Positions 23,742-33,235 of a stretch of DNA of 64,000 bases are shown here, in pieces. Source of the DNA: Bacteroidia bacterium (GTDB taxonomy: Bacteria > Bacteroidota > Bacteroidia > J057 > JADKCL01); contig JACJYV010000007.1 of NCBI GenBank assembly GCA_020635905.1, forward strand, positions 124,001 to 188,000. The letters run 5' to 3'. The first letter of the stretch is position 1. Each line of letters opens with the position of its first letter. Below the pieces are notes generated by a model. That model saw only the letters and a list, made by a program, of their open reading frames with translations, ran no database searches and was not told the DNA's origin. The translations under genes and the position numbers were made by a program.

Positions 23742-26615
23742 TCACCCCTCCTCCACATACTCCGAAGGCGCCACCCCAAACTGCTGCTTGAAGCATTTGG
23801 CAAAGTAGGAGGAATTGCTGAAACCCACTTCGTACATCGTATCGGCCACATTGCCGAAATTTTTGCGCAGCAGTTGCGCTGCCCGCTTCATGCGGATATT
23901 ACGGATCAGTTCGACCGGGCTGAGGTCGGTAATGGCTTTGACTTTGCGGTAAAACTGGGCCTTGCTCATGCTCATTTCTTCCCCCAGAAACTCTACATTC
24001 AACTCCGGGTCTGAGATATTTTCCTCGATGGTGGCGAAGAGTTTTTGCAGGAATTTTTCATCCACGCTGGTGACCGTGATCTCGGCAGGTTGAGCGAGGT
24101 TGGGACGGCTGAATTTTTCCCGCAGGCGGGCCCGTTGGGCGATCAGGTTTTTGACCCGGGCCTGCAATTCCTGGGCATTGAAAGGCTTATTGAGGTAATC
24201 ATCTGCCCCGGTTTCAAGGCCCTCCAGGCGACTTTCCACCGTGGAAACCGCAGTCAGCAGGACAAAGGGAATGTGGCTGGTTTTCTCGTTGGTTTTGACC
24301 TTCTGACAAAACTCCATTCCATCCAGAAAAGGCATCATCAGGTCGCTGATGATGAGGTCGGGCACCCGCTGGATGGCCAGTTCCAGGCCCACTTTGCCAT
24401 TTTCTGCTTCGAGAACCTGATATTTCCCGGCAAAAGTATCGCGAATGTAGGCCCGCAATTCGGCGTGGTCCTCGGCAATCAGCAGCAAAGGCTGATCGTG
24501 GTTTTCAGGAACAGGTGCTGCCTGATGCTCTTTGCCTGGGGTGGAAACGGCTTCCCGCGCCTGGGTTTCCGGGGCATCCTGACTCACTTCCTGCAGGTTT
24601 TTGACCAGCAATTCGCTTTTGAGCGGCAGCCTGACCGTAAAGGAACTCCCCTCATTTTCAGAACTTTCCACCCAAACCCGTCCTTCCAGCAATTCCACGA
24701 TCTCGGCCAGCAAAGCCAGCCCGATCCCAGTACCCGACTGCAGGCTGTTGCGGGTGGCATCCACCCGGAAAAAGCGGTCAAAAATACGGTTCAGATCGTC
24801 GTGGGCTATGCCCTGACCGTCGTCTTCCACCCTGATTTCATAGCTGTTGGCGGGAAGCAGATTTGAGGGCAGATTTTCCTTCTCTTTGGGCTGGTATCTG
24901 GCCGGAGAATGGAGATAGAAGCGAACTTCCCGCCCATCGGGCGTGTATTTGAAGGCGTTGGAAAGCAGGTTATTGACGATCCTTTCCAGTTTGTCGCGGT
25001 CGAAAACGGCCTGCAGGGGAGCTTCGGGCAGGTGCAACTGAAAGTTGATCTTCCGTTGCGAGGCCATGCTCTGAAAGGAAAGGGCCATTTCCCGCAGGGT
25101 GGAAACCAGGTCTCCGTTTTCAGTTTTCAGTCCCATTTTCTTGCTCTCCAGCCGCGAGAGGTCGAGCAGCTGGAGATTGAGATCGAGGAGATGGCGGGCG
25201 CTGCGCTGCATGCGCCGCAGGGATTCTGTGGTGGCCTGATCCGTATTTTCTTCCTGCAAAAGGGTGTCGAGCGGACCAAGAATCAGGGTAAGCGGGGTTT
25301 TGAATTCGTGGGAAATGTTGGCAAAGTAGCGGGATTTCATGCGGTCCGCTTCCTTCAGCTGCTCATTCGTCCGCTGCTTGGTGCGGTAGCGGGCGTAAAG
25401 CAGCAAGGCAATGACCAGCAGCAGCCCGATTCCGCCCGTCATGGCCCAATTGAGCCGCTTTTCACTGGCCAGGGCCATGGAACTGATCTCCTCCTGATAT
25501 TCAAGGATACGGATTTCATTCTCCTGCTTTTCCTTTTCCAGGCGGGCCTCCTCCTCGGCCACCCGGGCGGCGAGGTCACGGGGCAAAATGTTGTCTTTCA
25601 GCCCGATGTATTTTTCCAGATAAGGATAGGCCCGGGCGTAATCGCCTTTCAGTGCGTAAGCCTGGGCCAGATTTTGGCAACTTTCGGCCTCCTCATGTTT
25701 CTGGTGGTTCAAGCGGGCCATTTTCATTCCCCTTAGCCCGTATTCAATGGATTTTTCAGGCTGCTTCCATTCCAGGTAATTGAAGCCCTGGTTGATCAGA
25801 AAAGTCGCTTCCAATGGGCTGTCCTTCAGTTTTCGGGCCAGCTCAATGGCCTGCCCAATGCTGTTTTCGGCCTCGGCATACTTTTGGTGCTTGGTATAAA
25901 GCAGTCCTTCGTTATTTAGAATCAGGGCGATGCCCTTCTGGTCGCCCTGGGCGATGCGGATATCCTTGGCCTTGTGCAGGTAGATGAGGGCGCTGTCGAG
26001 CTCTCCCATTTCCGTAAAAGTGCTCGAAATGTTGTTGTACAAGACAGAAATGGGGGTTTGCCGGCCTTCGGCCAGATTGAATTTCAGGGATTGGTGGTAG
26101 TATTCGAGGGCCTGGTCGAATTGATAGAGGCGGTGATACACCAGGCCGAGGTTGTTGTAAACTTTGGATAATTCGGCCTCCATGCCCTGGGCTTCAAACT
26201 CATGTTTGGCATCAAGGAAGTAAAACAGAGCCTTTCTGTATTCGGATTGCTTACGGTGAGCCGTGCCCAGTTCGATGAGAAAATTGGCCGCCTCGGCAGC
26301 TGCTCCCATTTTTTGCATTTCCCGGCGTCCGTTTTCCCAGATCTGGAAGGCATTTTCGTAATTTCCCTGATCGAAATCCAGGTTGCCCTGCACCAGGATA
26401 GCCCCGTAAATGAAAGGCGGACTGTGGATTTCGCGGGCCCTGGCCAGCACCTGATTGGCATACCAATGAGCCGAATCGGGATTTGTCCGGGCCAGGCTGC
26501 GGCTTCTTTGCAGCAAACCCGAAAGTTGGAGGCTGTCAGAGGTCGAGGTAAAAAACTGGTTTTGCGCCTTCACCACCGGACATGCAAAGGACAACAGGCT
26601 CAGAATGAAAGCCAT
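23742..26615 (-). CDS. hybrid two-component regulator (TPR sensor, histidine kinase, receiver, AraC)
   Basis: 957 residues from ATG 26615; GTG 26678 would add 21 residues giving a better signal peptide (with Arg and Lys) and is a real alternative. Order: export signal, periplasmic TPR repeats (about 45-340), transmembrane helix (390-408), HisKA with phospho-accepting H436 in ANISHEFKTPL, HATPase with NLLSNAFKY, EDDGQGI and GTGIGLALL, a receiver domain with D758 in ISDLMMPF and K810 in NKPF, then an AraC helix-turn-helix at the end (VADTMYEVGFSNSSYFAKCF). This is the one-protein hybrid type common in Bacteroidota, often controlling nearby genes. No transport (SusCD) genes are adjacent, so the target is unknown. 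Confidence 0.9.
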   Translation of the reverse strand: MAFILSLLSFACPVVKAQNQFFTSTSDSLQLSGLLQRSRSLARTNPDSAHWYANQVLARAREIHSPPFIYGAILVQGNLDFDQGNYENAFQIWENGRREMQKMGAAAEAANFLIELGTAHRKQSEYRKALFYFLDAKHEFEAQGMEAELSKVYNNLGLVYHRLYQFDQALEYYHQSLKFNLAEGRQTPISVLYNNISSTFTEMGELDSALIYLHKAKDIRIAQGDQKGIALILNNEGLLYTKHQKYAEAENSIGQAIELARKLKDSPLEATFLINQGFNYLEWKQPEKSIEYGLRGMKMARLNHQKHEEAESCQNLAQAYALKGDYARAYPYLEKYIGLKDNILPRDLAARVAEEEARLEKEKQENEIRILEYQEEISSMALASEKRLNWAMTGGIGLLLVIALLLYARYRTKQRTNEQLKEADRMKSRYFANISHEFKTPLTLILGPLDTLLQEENTDQATTESLRRMQRSARHLLDLNLQLLDLSRLESKKMGLKTENGDLVSTLREMALSFQSMASQRKINFQLHLPEAPLQAVFDRDKLERIVNNLLSNAFKYTPDGREVRFYLHSPARYQPKEKENLPSNLLPANSYEIRVEDDGQGIAHDDLNRIFDRFFRVDATRNSLQSGTGIGLALLAEIVELLEGRVWVESSENEGSSFTVRLPLKSELLVKNLQEVSQDAPETQAREAVSTPGKEHQAAPVPENHDQPLLLIAEDHAELRAYIRDTFAGKYQVLEAENGKVGLELAIQRVPDLIISDLMMPFLDGMEFCQKVKTNEKTSHIPFVLLTAVSTVESRLEGLETGADDYLNKPFNAQELQARVKNLIAQRARLREKFSRPNLAQPAEITVTSVDEKFLQKLFATIEENISDPELNVEFLGEEMSMSKAQFYRKVKAITDLSPVELIRNIRMKRAAQLLRKNFGNVADTMYEVGFSNSSYFAKCFKQQFGVAPSEYVEEG

Positions 26616-26729
26616 CAACAGCACGGTGCGGAAAGCCGCACCTCCCAATTTTCCGGGTATCCTGAGGGTCGCAAACACAAGGAAAAGATAATGATTTTTC
26701 GATTGCCCATTAAAATAGAAGGCAGGCAA

Positions 26730-26871
26730 TTTTTAGCTTCAAGCTTCAAGCTGCGAGCTTCGAGTTACGAGTTGCGAGTTACGAGTTGCGAGTTGCGAAG
26801 TGCGGGTAGCGAATAGCGAGAAAGGAACCGTAAACTGAAATCCCGATTTCTATCGGGAGTAAACCGTTATA
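26730..26871. repeat. AGCTTCAAGCTGCGAG/AGTTACGAGTTGCGAG simple repeats
   Basis: 26735-26820 consists of short degenerate repeats (AGCTTCAAGC, TGCGAGC, GAGTTACGAGTTGCGAG in tandem), followed by the REP-like element. Related runs occur at 3780-3840 and 31446-31490. Confidence 0.6.
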
Positions 26872-26879
26872 TCATTGTT
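26822..26879 (+). repeat. REP-like element, copy at 26.8 kb
   Basis: AAGGAACCGTAAACTGAAAT, then CCCGATTTCTATCGGG and GTAAACCGTTATATCATTGTT. Nearly identical over 58 bases to the copy at 3841-3898. Its right end reaches the final codons of the HTTM gene (stop at 26872), just as the copy at 3841-3898 touches the end of the CHAT gene. Confidence 0.75.
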
Positions 26880-28230
26880 CTTTGCTCATTGTCAATTCCC
26901 TCAAAGGCATCACCCACGGATACATCTCAAACGGCCTGCGTTCCTCGGCCATCAGATTCACATTGGGATGAATGAACCGTTGCACGGGGCGGCCGTTGAG
27001 TCCAAGGAAGATATCGGCAAATACCAAAGGGGGTTTCTGCCCGGGATTTTTTAAGCGTTTACCCAGATAATGGGCGTATTGCAAAACAAGGTCAGGGTTG
27101 CGAACCAGCTTGTTTTTCTGGGCCCAGGTAAGGCCATATTTTTCAGGATCCAATCCCGTCAATTCGCCATCTTCTCCATTCCGCACCCAATACCAGACGG
27201 CTTCGCCTTGTCCGCTGGTTTTGGCTTCGAGCATCATCTTCCAGGAAAACAAAAAGCCCGCTTCTTCCCACAAACCGCTGCCTTCGTACAGAAAGGAACG
27301 GAGGGGGATCACAAGTTGGAAGAAAAAGAAAACTGCCAGCAGGAGCAATGCCAGGCGGGGAGGGGTAAAGGGTTTTTTATCCGCAGGAACGACAATTTTG
27401 GCCCGGTCACCCATTTTGAGGCGCTGCAAAACCCGGCGGGGCCAGTCGGCGGGAAGGTAGAGCGTGGTGAGGGCCATCATCATCACATGAAACAGCCCAA
27501 TGGTAAACAAAAATCCGTTGGCACAGTGAAAAAGCAGGACCACGGGAAAGACCAAAGGTCTGCTGCGCCGCCAGAGCAGGAGGGGCACCAGTACCAGTTC
27601 CATGACCATGGCCGTCCAGGCCATCACAAAACCGAGTCCCGAAGGGACGCTGCCGCCCAGCGCATCCGAGAGGTAGAGATCCATGGGCACACCCGTCATC
27701 CAGTCTGGATTGATCTTGACCAGTCCCGAGTAAAAATAAACGATGCTGAGCAAAGCCAGCAGGCTGTAATGGCACCAGGCAGGGAGAAAATCGCGCCGCA
27801 AAGCTGGATTTCGCCTCACATCCAGGGACCAAAGGCAGTTGGCGGGAATGAAAAGAAACAAAAAGCAGATCAGAATGAGGAAATACCAGTGGTTGAGGTA
27901 GCTGGCCCGTTCCATGAGAAAGAGGTAGCTGATAGAGAGGAAAGAGGTCCAGCGGGTGATGCGAAACTGCCATCCCAGCCCAAACAGGATGAAACTGAGG
28001 CCCATCAAAACCAGAAATAGTTTGAACAGGGAGGGTTCCAGATCGGGCACCCAGCCAAAGAAATGGTATTTGAAATGGAATTCTGGATTGAGGTAGAGCT
28101 CTTTGAGAAAGGGTTTGAAAAAATAATAGTGGACCAGTTCAAAGGCAACCAGAAATCCAATAAAAATGCGAACCACGGCCAGCGCGGCAGCATCTTTGGG
28201 AGCGTTCAGGTGGGCAAGCAGGGCTTTCAT
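26872..28230 (-). CDS. HTTM-domain membrane protein (vitamin K-dependent carboxylase-like)
   Basis: 452 residues with at least six transmembrane segments. Residues about 10-280 contain the HTTM pattern: AVVRIFIGFLVAFELVHYYF, YLFLMERASYLNHWYFLIL, SLLALLSIVYFYSGLVKINPD (regions 100-170) and LLFHCANGFLFTIGLFHVMM. This is the family of bacterial proteins related to human gamma-glutamyl carboxylase. Many bacterial members lack a known reaction. The C-terminal 150 residues form a soluble, likely extracytoplasmic part. Alone on this strand. Confidence 0.85.
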   Translation of the reverse strand: MKALLAHLNAPKDAAALAVVRIFIGFLVAFELVHYYFFKPFLKELYLNPEFHFKYHFFGWVPDLEPSLFKLFLVLMGLSFILFGLGWQFRITRWTSFLSISYLFLMERASYLNHWYFLILICFLFLFIPANCLWSLDVRRNPALRRDFLPAWCHYSLLALLSIVYFYSGLVKINPDWMTGVPMDLYLSDALGGSVPSGLGFVMAWTAMVMELVLVPLLLWRRSRPLVFPVVLLFHCANGFLFTIGLFHVMMMALTTLYLPADWPRRVLQRLKMGDRAKIVVPADKKPFTPPRLALLLLAVFFFFQLVIPLRSFLYEGSGLWEEAGFLFSWKMMLEAKTSGQGEAVWYWVRNGEDGELTGLDPEKYGLTWAQKNKLVRNPDLVLQYAHYLGKRLKNPGQKPPLVFADIFLGLNGRPVQRFIHPNVNLMAEERRPFEMYPWVMPLRELTMSKEQ

Positions 28231-28615
28231 CAGGGGATTAAAGTATTAATTTTTCGGGAAATTCGTCATATTTTAATCTGAGTGAGGAGTTGAAAAATTT
28301 GGGTTGGGTTCAATTCTTTGGCGAAGCCATCCAATGTGCGAGGGCCTTGGCAAACCCCAGGGCGGATTGCGCGGTTGGAGTGGGAGGCTTGGGCGGCATG
28401 TGCGATTGGGCCTAAGTGCGAAGGGGAAGGGTTTAAGGGTTTGCCGCTTTTTGCTTCTTTTTCTAAAAAAGAAGGCCCGCCCGGCCAGGGCAACACAAAA
28501 ACGAAACACCAAATTATTATTTCGCGACAATTTGTTGTCGCCATAAGTCGCCGTAGTGCATAATTACCCATCACCCCGCCCCTCGCTTCTCAAATCTTTT
28601 TTCGTAGCTTGGAGC
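28231..28615. other. intergenic region with a TCTTTTTCT-hairpin and a GCGACA palindrome
   Basis: 385 bases between divergent genes. TTCTTTTTCTAAAAAAGAAG (about 28452-28472) forms an AT-rich hairpin of a type common in Bacteroidota intergenic DNA. GCGACAATTTGTTGTCGC (28530-28547) is a perfect 6-bp stem; a similar GCGACAGTTTTTTGTCGC is at 49724-49741. No gene seen. Confidence 0.5.
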
Positions 28616-29275
28616 ATGAGATTGACCCAATATTTCCCCCTCATACTCTCCATAATCCTGCTCACGGGCTGTTTCTCCAAACCCGGCGTACAGGAAGGCT
28701 ATTATGAAAACGGCAAATTCTACTACTGGAATGGCAGCATGGGCGTGGGCGACCTGGTGACCGAAAAAAAGGAGGGCGAATGGCGGTTTTACAACGAAAT
28801 GCGCCAGAAAATCAGTCAGGGGACCTTCGTGCAGGACTCCATGCTGGGCCACTGGCAGTTTTGGTACGCGGGCGGCACCCTGGAGAGTGAAGGGGATTTT
28901 AACAATAACCGCCGGGTGGGTTTCTGGAAATTTTACCATCCCAACGGGGCTCAGATGAGTGAAGGCAGCTTCGAAAAGGCTGAAAGAGTCGGCAAATGGA
29001 CCTTTTGGTACGATACCGGGCAGATGCAGGAAGTGCGCCGCTATGCCAATGGACTGAATTATCTGCTCAATTCCTGGTACCCCGACGGCACCCCCATGGT
29101 GGTCGATGGCAACGGGAATTTTGAATATTACTGGCAGGGCAACCTGGCCGAGGTGGGCGCCTACCAGGACAGCATGGCGACCGGGCATTGGCAGTTGTTT
29201 GATGCAAATGGGAATGTAAGGGACGAAATTGACTACGTGAAAGGCGTTCCCCAAAACCGCGACACACCACAATGA
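28616..29275 (+). CDS. MORN-variant (YwqK-like) lipoprotein
   Basis: 219 residues from ATG 28616; a GTG at 28556 would add 20 residues without signal character. Residues 1-18 are a lipoprotein signal ending in LLTGC. The mature part is a chain of MORN-variant repeats: YYENGKFYYW, FYNEMRQKISQGTF, FWYAGGTLESEGDF, FYHPNGAQMSEGSF and FWYDTGQMQEVRRY. These match the toxin-antitoxin YwqK group as it is often annotated, though that label rarely reflects a real antitoxin. Overlaps the next gene by ATGA. Confidence 0.8.
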   Translation: MRLTQYFPLILSIILLTGCFSKPGVQEGYYENGKFYYWNGSMGVGDLVTEKKEGEWRFYNEMRQKISQGTFVQDSMLGHWQFWYAGGTLESEGDFNNNRRVGFWKFYHPNGAQMSEGSFEKAERVGKWTFWYDTGQMQEVRRYANGLNYLLNSWYPDGTPMVVDGNGNFEYYWQGNLAEVGAYQDSMATGHWQLFDANGNVRDEIDYVKGVPQNRDTPQ

Positions 29276-30249
29276 AAATCTTCGTCACCGGGGCCACGGG
29301 ATTTATCGGGCGCAGTTTATGCACAGCCTTGCATGCGGCTGGCCACGAACTAACCGTATTGCTGCGTTCCCCCAAAAAGCTTTCGCTGCTGCCGTCCGGG
29401 GTAGGAGTGATCGAGGGTGACCTGGGCCTCTTTCGCAAACCCGATTTGGTTTTGCCTGAGTTTGAAGTGGTGATCCACCTCGCGGCTGTGATTGCAGGGA
29501 AAAATGAAGCCGATTATTTCCAGACCAATTTCGACTCGGTGGTGGATGTGGTGGAATGCCTCAAGCGACAAAGCTGGCGACCCAAAAACTTCGTTTTTGC
29601 CTCGTCCCTGGCCGCTGCCGGCCCTTCCCCGAAGGGCAAGGTCTGGACCGAAGCCGATCCCGGACATCCCATTGATGCCTACGGCAAAGCCAAACTGAAG
29701 GCAGAGGAATATCTGGCCCAACAGGATTTTCCCACCACCTCCTTCCGTCCCACCATCGTGCTGGGCCCGGGCGACGAAGCGAGTTTTACCCTCTACAAAA
29801 TGGCCCGCACAGGCATTGGATTTATCCCGGGTGGACCTCCCCAGCAAATAACCTTTGTCTTCGTATCCGACCTGGCCCGGGCCATTCAGCTCATGGTCCC
29901 CCGACCCGAAAATGCTCCCCTGCACCGGGTTTATTTTGTGAATCATCCCCGGTTTATCACCAACCAGGAACTGATGCTCGTCGTAGGCAAAGCCTTGGGC
30001 AAGGACCTCACCCTGATTCGTATGCCGCATTTTCTGCTCAAATCGGCCTCCCTGCTGATGACGGGCCTTTCGGGCATCTTTGGCTTTCAAAATCAGCTCG
30101 ACGAAAAGCAATACCTGCAAATGGTGGCCCCTGCCTTTTTGTGCTCCTCCGCCAAACTGGAACAGGAACTGGGCTGGCAGGCCGAAATGGATTTCGAAGC
30201 AGGTCTGGCCGATGCAGTGAAAGGCTATCGCGAAATGGGGTGGTTGTGA
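29272..30249 (+). CDS. NAD(P)-dependent epimerase/dehydratase
   Basis: 325 residues of an extended SDR. The nucleotide loop is TGATGFIG (residues 6-13). An acidic D-L after the second strand (EGDLGLF), SSLAAAGPSP with the catalytic Ser/Thr position, and YGKAKLKAEEYL with the Y-x-x-x-K pair are all present. The family includes sugar-nucleotide epimerases and 3-beta-HSD/isomerases; the substrate cannot be told from sequence. Translation is coupled to the MORN lipoprotein by an ATGA overlap. Confidence 0.85.
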   Translation: MKIFVTGATGFIGRSLCTALHAAGHELTVLLRSPKKLSLLPSGVGVIEGDLGLFRKPDLVLPEFEVVIHLAAVIAGKNEADYFQTNFDSVVDVVECLKRQSWRPKNFVFASSLAAAGPSPKGKVWTEADPGHPIDAYGKAKLKAEEYLAQQDFPTTSFRPTIVLGPGDEASFTLYKMARTGIGFIPGGPPQQITFVFVSDLARAIQLMVPRPENAPLHRVYFVNHPRFITNQELMLVVGKALGKDLTLIRMPHFLLKSASLLMTGLSGIFGFQNQLDEKQYLQMVAPAFLCSSAKLEQELGWQAEMDFEAGLADAVKGYREMGWL

Positions 30250-30315
30250 GATAATTGCCATTTTCAACATTCCGCAGTAAATTTCCTCCCCCGGAAAAAA
30301 TCCCCGGCTCCTGAC

Positions 30316-31446
30316 ATGTTCGAAGAAATGCCCAATCCGCTGCTTGAGATTTATCCATCCGTTCAGGATCTGGAACAGCTGGCCCGCGACCGGGTGCCTC
30401 ACCTGAGTTGGGAATACCTGCAGTCGGGCACGGGCGACGAGCATGCCCTGGACCGCAACCGCAAAGCTTTTGCGGATGTTTCCCTGCCGCCGCGGGTCAT
30501 GCGGGGCAAACTGCAGCCCGATTTGTCTGTTTCCCTCTTTGGCAAAAATTATGCCCTGCCTTTTGGCATTGCTCCCGTGGGCCTGACCGGTCTCATGTGG
30601 CCGCGGGCCGAATATTTTCTGGCCGCCACCGCCAAAAAGTATGGCATTCCCTATTGCCTCAGCACGGTGGCCACCGAAACCCCCGAGACCATTGGGCCTC
30701 TGGTGGGTGAACAGGGCTGGTTTCAGTTGTATCCGCCTGTGATGAAAGATGTGCGGGCCGATCTGCTCAAACGGGCCGCCGATTCAGGATTTCATACCCT
30801 GGTGATGACAGCGGATGTGCCTGTGCCGAGCCGCCGCGAGCGCACCAAACGGGCCGGACTGCGCATGCCTCCCAAAACTACCTTCAAAATGATTCTCGAT
30901 ACCCTGGCTCACCCCAAATGGGCCATGGGCACCATCAAAAACGGCACTCCCCGTCTGCGTACCATCGAGAAATACACCCCCGAAAAAAGCCGGGAAGCCG
31001 CCACCGCCTACGTCAACCAGAATCTGGGCGGTAACCTGGATTGGGATTACCTCAAAGAAGTCCGTGATCTGTGGCAGGGGCCGGTGATCCTGAAAGGGGT
31101 CATGCACCCCGAAGATGCCCTGCAGGCCGTGGCCAGCGGGGTGGACGGCATTGTGGTTTCCAATCACGGAGGGCGGCAATTTGACGCCACCCCGGCCTCC
31201 CTGGAGGTATTGCCTGATATCGTGAGTGCGGTCAAAGGCAAAACCGCCATCCTCTTCGACAGTGGCATCCGCTCGGGGCTCGACATCCTCAAGGCCCTCC
31301 ACCTGGGCGCGGAATTTGTGCTGCTGGGCCGGGCCTTTATCTATGGCGTGATCGCCATGGAGCAAAAAGGCAGCGACCACGTAGTGGATATTTTGGTCGA
31401 TGAATTGAAGAATAATATGATGCAGCTGGGAAGGGAAAGGTTGTAG
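30316..31446 (+). CDS. FMN-dependent alpha-hydroxy-acid oxidizing enzyme (lactate oxidase/dehydrogenase type)
   Basis: 376 residues, the usual length for this family. FMN-binding and catalytic residues are in place: PFGIAPVGLTG (82-92), the lysine K260 in VILKGVMHPEDA, H284 and R287 in SNHGGRQFD, and R319 in FDSGIRSG. Family members oxidise L-lactate, glycolate or mandelate to the keto acid. The sequence alone does not separate the oxidase from the membrane-linked dehydrogenase; no hydrophobic insert is obvious, so a soluble enzyme is more likely. Located 66 bases after the epimerase. Confidence 0.88.
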   Translation: MFEEMPNPLLEIYPSVQDLEQLARDRVPHLSWEYLQSGTGDEHALDRNRKAFADVSLPPRVMRGKLQPDLSVSLFGKNYALPFGIAPVGLTGLMWPRAEYFLAATAKKYGIPYCLSTVATETPETIGPLVGEQGWFQLYPPVMKDVRADLLKRAADSGFHTLVMTADVPVPSRRERTKRAGLRMPPKTTFKMILDTLAHPKWAMGTIKNGTPRLRTIEKYTPEKSREAATAYVNQNLGGNLDWDYLKEVRDLWQGPVILKGVMHPEDALQAVASGVDGIVVSNHGGRQFDATPASLEVLPDIVSAVKGKTAILFDSGIRSGLDILKALHLGAEFVLLGRAFIYGVIAMEQKGSDHVVDILVDELKNNMMQLGRERL

Positions 31447-31802
31447 CTGCAAGTTTTAAGCTGCAAGCTGCAAGCTTCAAGCTGCGAGCAACCCTGGAAC
31501 TCAGGCCAAAGGCCCCGTCATATGGGAACTCAGAACTTAGGCCAAAGGCCCCACCATGTGGCAACCCACAACTTACAACTAACCGTAAACCGTAAACCGT
31601 AAACTGTAAACCGTAAACTGTAAACCGCAAACCGTAAACCGTAAAATTTATTTCCTTACCTTCGCAACGTGAATTCAAATTCAATTTCCTTTCTGCCTGT
31701 TCGCAAAACCGTGGAAATGCCATGGGTATTTATTCCCGGGTTGTAGAGAAAATTCCTGTTTCGGCTTTTCTTTACCTTCAATTCCTTCACAATTAGATTA
31801 GT
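31447..31802. repeat. intergenic region of simple repeats
   Basis: 356 bases. 31446-31490 is CTGCAAG/CTTCAAGC repeats; 31500-31560 has two copies of GGCCAAAGGCCCC; 31581-31654 is a run of (A)ACCGTAAACCGTAAAC units. The remainder (31660-31802) is AT-rich and leads into the next gene. No gene seen. Confidence 0.7.
31581..31654 (+). repeat. tandem AACCGTAA units
   Basis: About nine imperfect 7-bp units reading ACCGTAA, ACTGTAA or ACCGCAA in a row. The same unit flanks the palindrome in the REP-like elements. Confidence 0.7.
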
Positions 31803-32933
31803 ATGAAAAAAATAACAGTACTCGGCGCAGGCATGGTTGGTCGCGCCATGGCCCTTGACCTGGCCCCCAACTTTGCCATTACGGCTGCCGATCTCAATCC
31901 CGCAGCCCTTACCTGGCTCAACCAGAAAAATCCGGCTATCACCACTGTACAGGCCGATCTGAGCGATGCTGCGGTGCTGCAAAAACTCATCGCCGGGGCC
32001 GATCTCGTACTCAGCGCGGTGCCCGGATTCATGGGTTTCAAAACCCTCAAAACCATCCTGGAAGCGGGCAAAAACGTAGTGGACATCTCCTTTTTTCCGG
32101 AAAATTCCCTGGATCTGGATGTGCTGGCCAAAGCCAAAGGCCTGACCGCCCTGGTTGACATTGGGGTGGCTCCGGGCATGGACAATATTTTTCTGGGTTA
32201 CTGGAATGAGCGCATGAAAATCACCAGTTTTGAATGCCTGGTGGGGGGACTGCCCAAGGCGCGCAAATGGCCCTTTCAGTACAAAGCGCCCTTTTCCCCG
32301 GCCGACGTGATTGAGGAATATACCCGTCCCGCCCGTTACGTGGAAAATTTCAACCTGGTCACCCGCGAGGCCCTGTCAGATCCCGAATTGCTCGAATTTG
32401 AAGGCGTGGGCACCCTGGAATCCTTCAATACAGACGGTTTGCGTTCCATCATTTTCACCATGCCCCACATCCCCAACATGAAGGAAAAAACCCTGCGCTA
32501 TCCCGGTCACATCGAGTATGTGCGGGTGCTGCGTGAAACGGGATTTTTCAGTACGGAGCCGGTTGAGATTGGCGGACAGATGGTGAGCCCCCTGGCCCTG
32601 AGCTCCAAATTGCTGTTCAAAGAATGGAAACTCGGCGACACGGAACCCGAACTGACCGTGATGCGGGTGACCCTGCAGGGCGAGCAAAACGGACAACCCA
32701 AAACCGTGGTCTATCACCTCCACGACGAGTACGACCCTGCCACCCAAACCTCCTCCATGGCCCGCACCACGGGTTATACTGCCACGGGCGCGGTGAATAT
32801 GTACTTCGAGGGGCTGTTTCAGGAGAAAGGTGTTTTCCCGCCCGAACTGGTAGGCAAGCATGCCGAATGCACCAATTACCTGCTCAAATACCTGGAGAAG
32901 CGGAACATCAGGTATCAGCTGGAGGAGAAGTAA
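31803..32933 (+). CDS. saccharopine dehydrogenase-family oxidoreductase
   Basis: 376 residues. The N-terminus has the Rossmann loop VLGAGMVGRAMA (residues 5-16), a clear D after strand two (AADLNPAA), and the saccharopine DH pattern VLSAVPGFMGFKTLKTILEA, then VDIGVAPGMDN. The C-terminal half is the larger substrate domain with WPFQYKAPFSP. Family members include saccharopine dehydrogenase (lysine metabolism) and carboxynorspermidine-type enzymes; the substrate here is not resolvable by eye. It is convergent with the RHS array that starts at 32908. Confidence 0.88.
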   Translation: MKKITVLGAGMVGRAMALDLAPNFAITAADLNPAALTWLNQKNPAITTVQADLSDAAVLQKLIAGADLVLSAVPGFMGFKTLKTILEAGKNVVDISFFPENSLDLDVLAKAKGLTALVDIGVAPGMDNIFLGYWNERMKITSFECLVGGLPKARKWPFQYKAPFSPADVIEEYTRPARYVENFNLVTREALSDPELLEFEGVGTLESFNTDGLRSIIFTMPHIPNMKEKTLRYPGHIEYVRVLRETGFFSTEPVEIGGQMVSPLALSSKLLFKEWKLGDTEPELTVMRVTLQGEQNGQPKTVVYHLHDEYDPATQTSSMARTTGYTATGAVNMYFEGLFQEKGVFPPELVGKHAECTNYLLKYLEKRNIRYQLEEK

Positions 32934-33216
32934 GCGGTTTCAGGATTGATGAAAATGGCGTTGCGGGAATGGCAACGCCTTTTTTGTGGGGGATGATTTC
33001 CGTTTTGGTGACTTTGCCGTCGCCATTGAGGTCTGAGTAGCCGGGGCGGGTGTTGCCGGGGTGGTCGGTGTAGTAGTACTCGTAGCGGAATTGACCGCCC
33101 AGGCTGGCGTCGGGCACGGCCCGGCCTTCGGCGGTGAAGAAAAACTCCAGGGTGGAGTTTTCATAGACGCAGGAGCCGACGTAGTCGGTGACCTGGTCGG
33201 GTTGAGAGGGGCGATT
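32908..33216 (-). pseudogene. RHS core fragment i (end of the array)
   Basis: Begins at the shared core boundary RPSQPDQVTDYVGS and keeps the core as far as GYSDLNGDGKVTKTEIIP. It then runs into unrelated codons and stops at 32908, inside the tail of the saccharopine dehydrogenase gene on the other strand. No toxin tip remains. Its core DNA is nearly identical by eye to modules a and b. The last, decayed unit of the minus-strand array. Confidence 0.7.
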
Positions 33217-33235
33217 CACAGTTAAAAAATAAACT

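Noticed and set aside
27070..28020. 316-codon plus-strand frame opposite the HTTM gene
   Set aside because: Antisense shadow; the minus-strand frame has clear HTTM motifs and transmembrane helices.
28571..29272. 233-codon minus-strand frame opposite the MORN lipoprotein
   Set aside because: Antisense of a repeat protein with a clear lipoprotein signal.
28616..29275. Antitoxin of a toxin-antitoxin system
   Set aside because: The YwqK family is often labelled so, but there is no toxin gene next to it and the MORN-like repeats and lipobox point to an envelope protein.
29350..30444. 364-codon minus-strand frame opposite the epimerase gene
   Set aside because: Antisense of a gene with clear SDR motifs.
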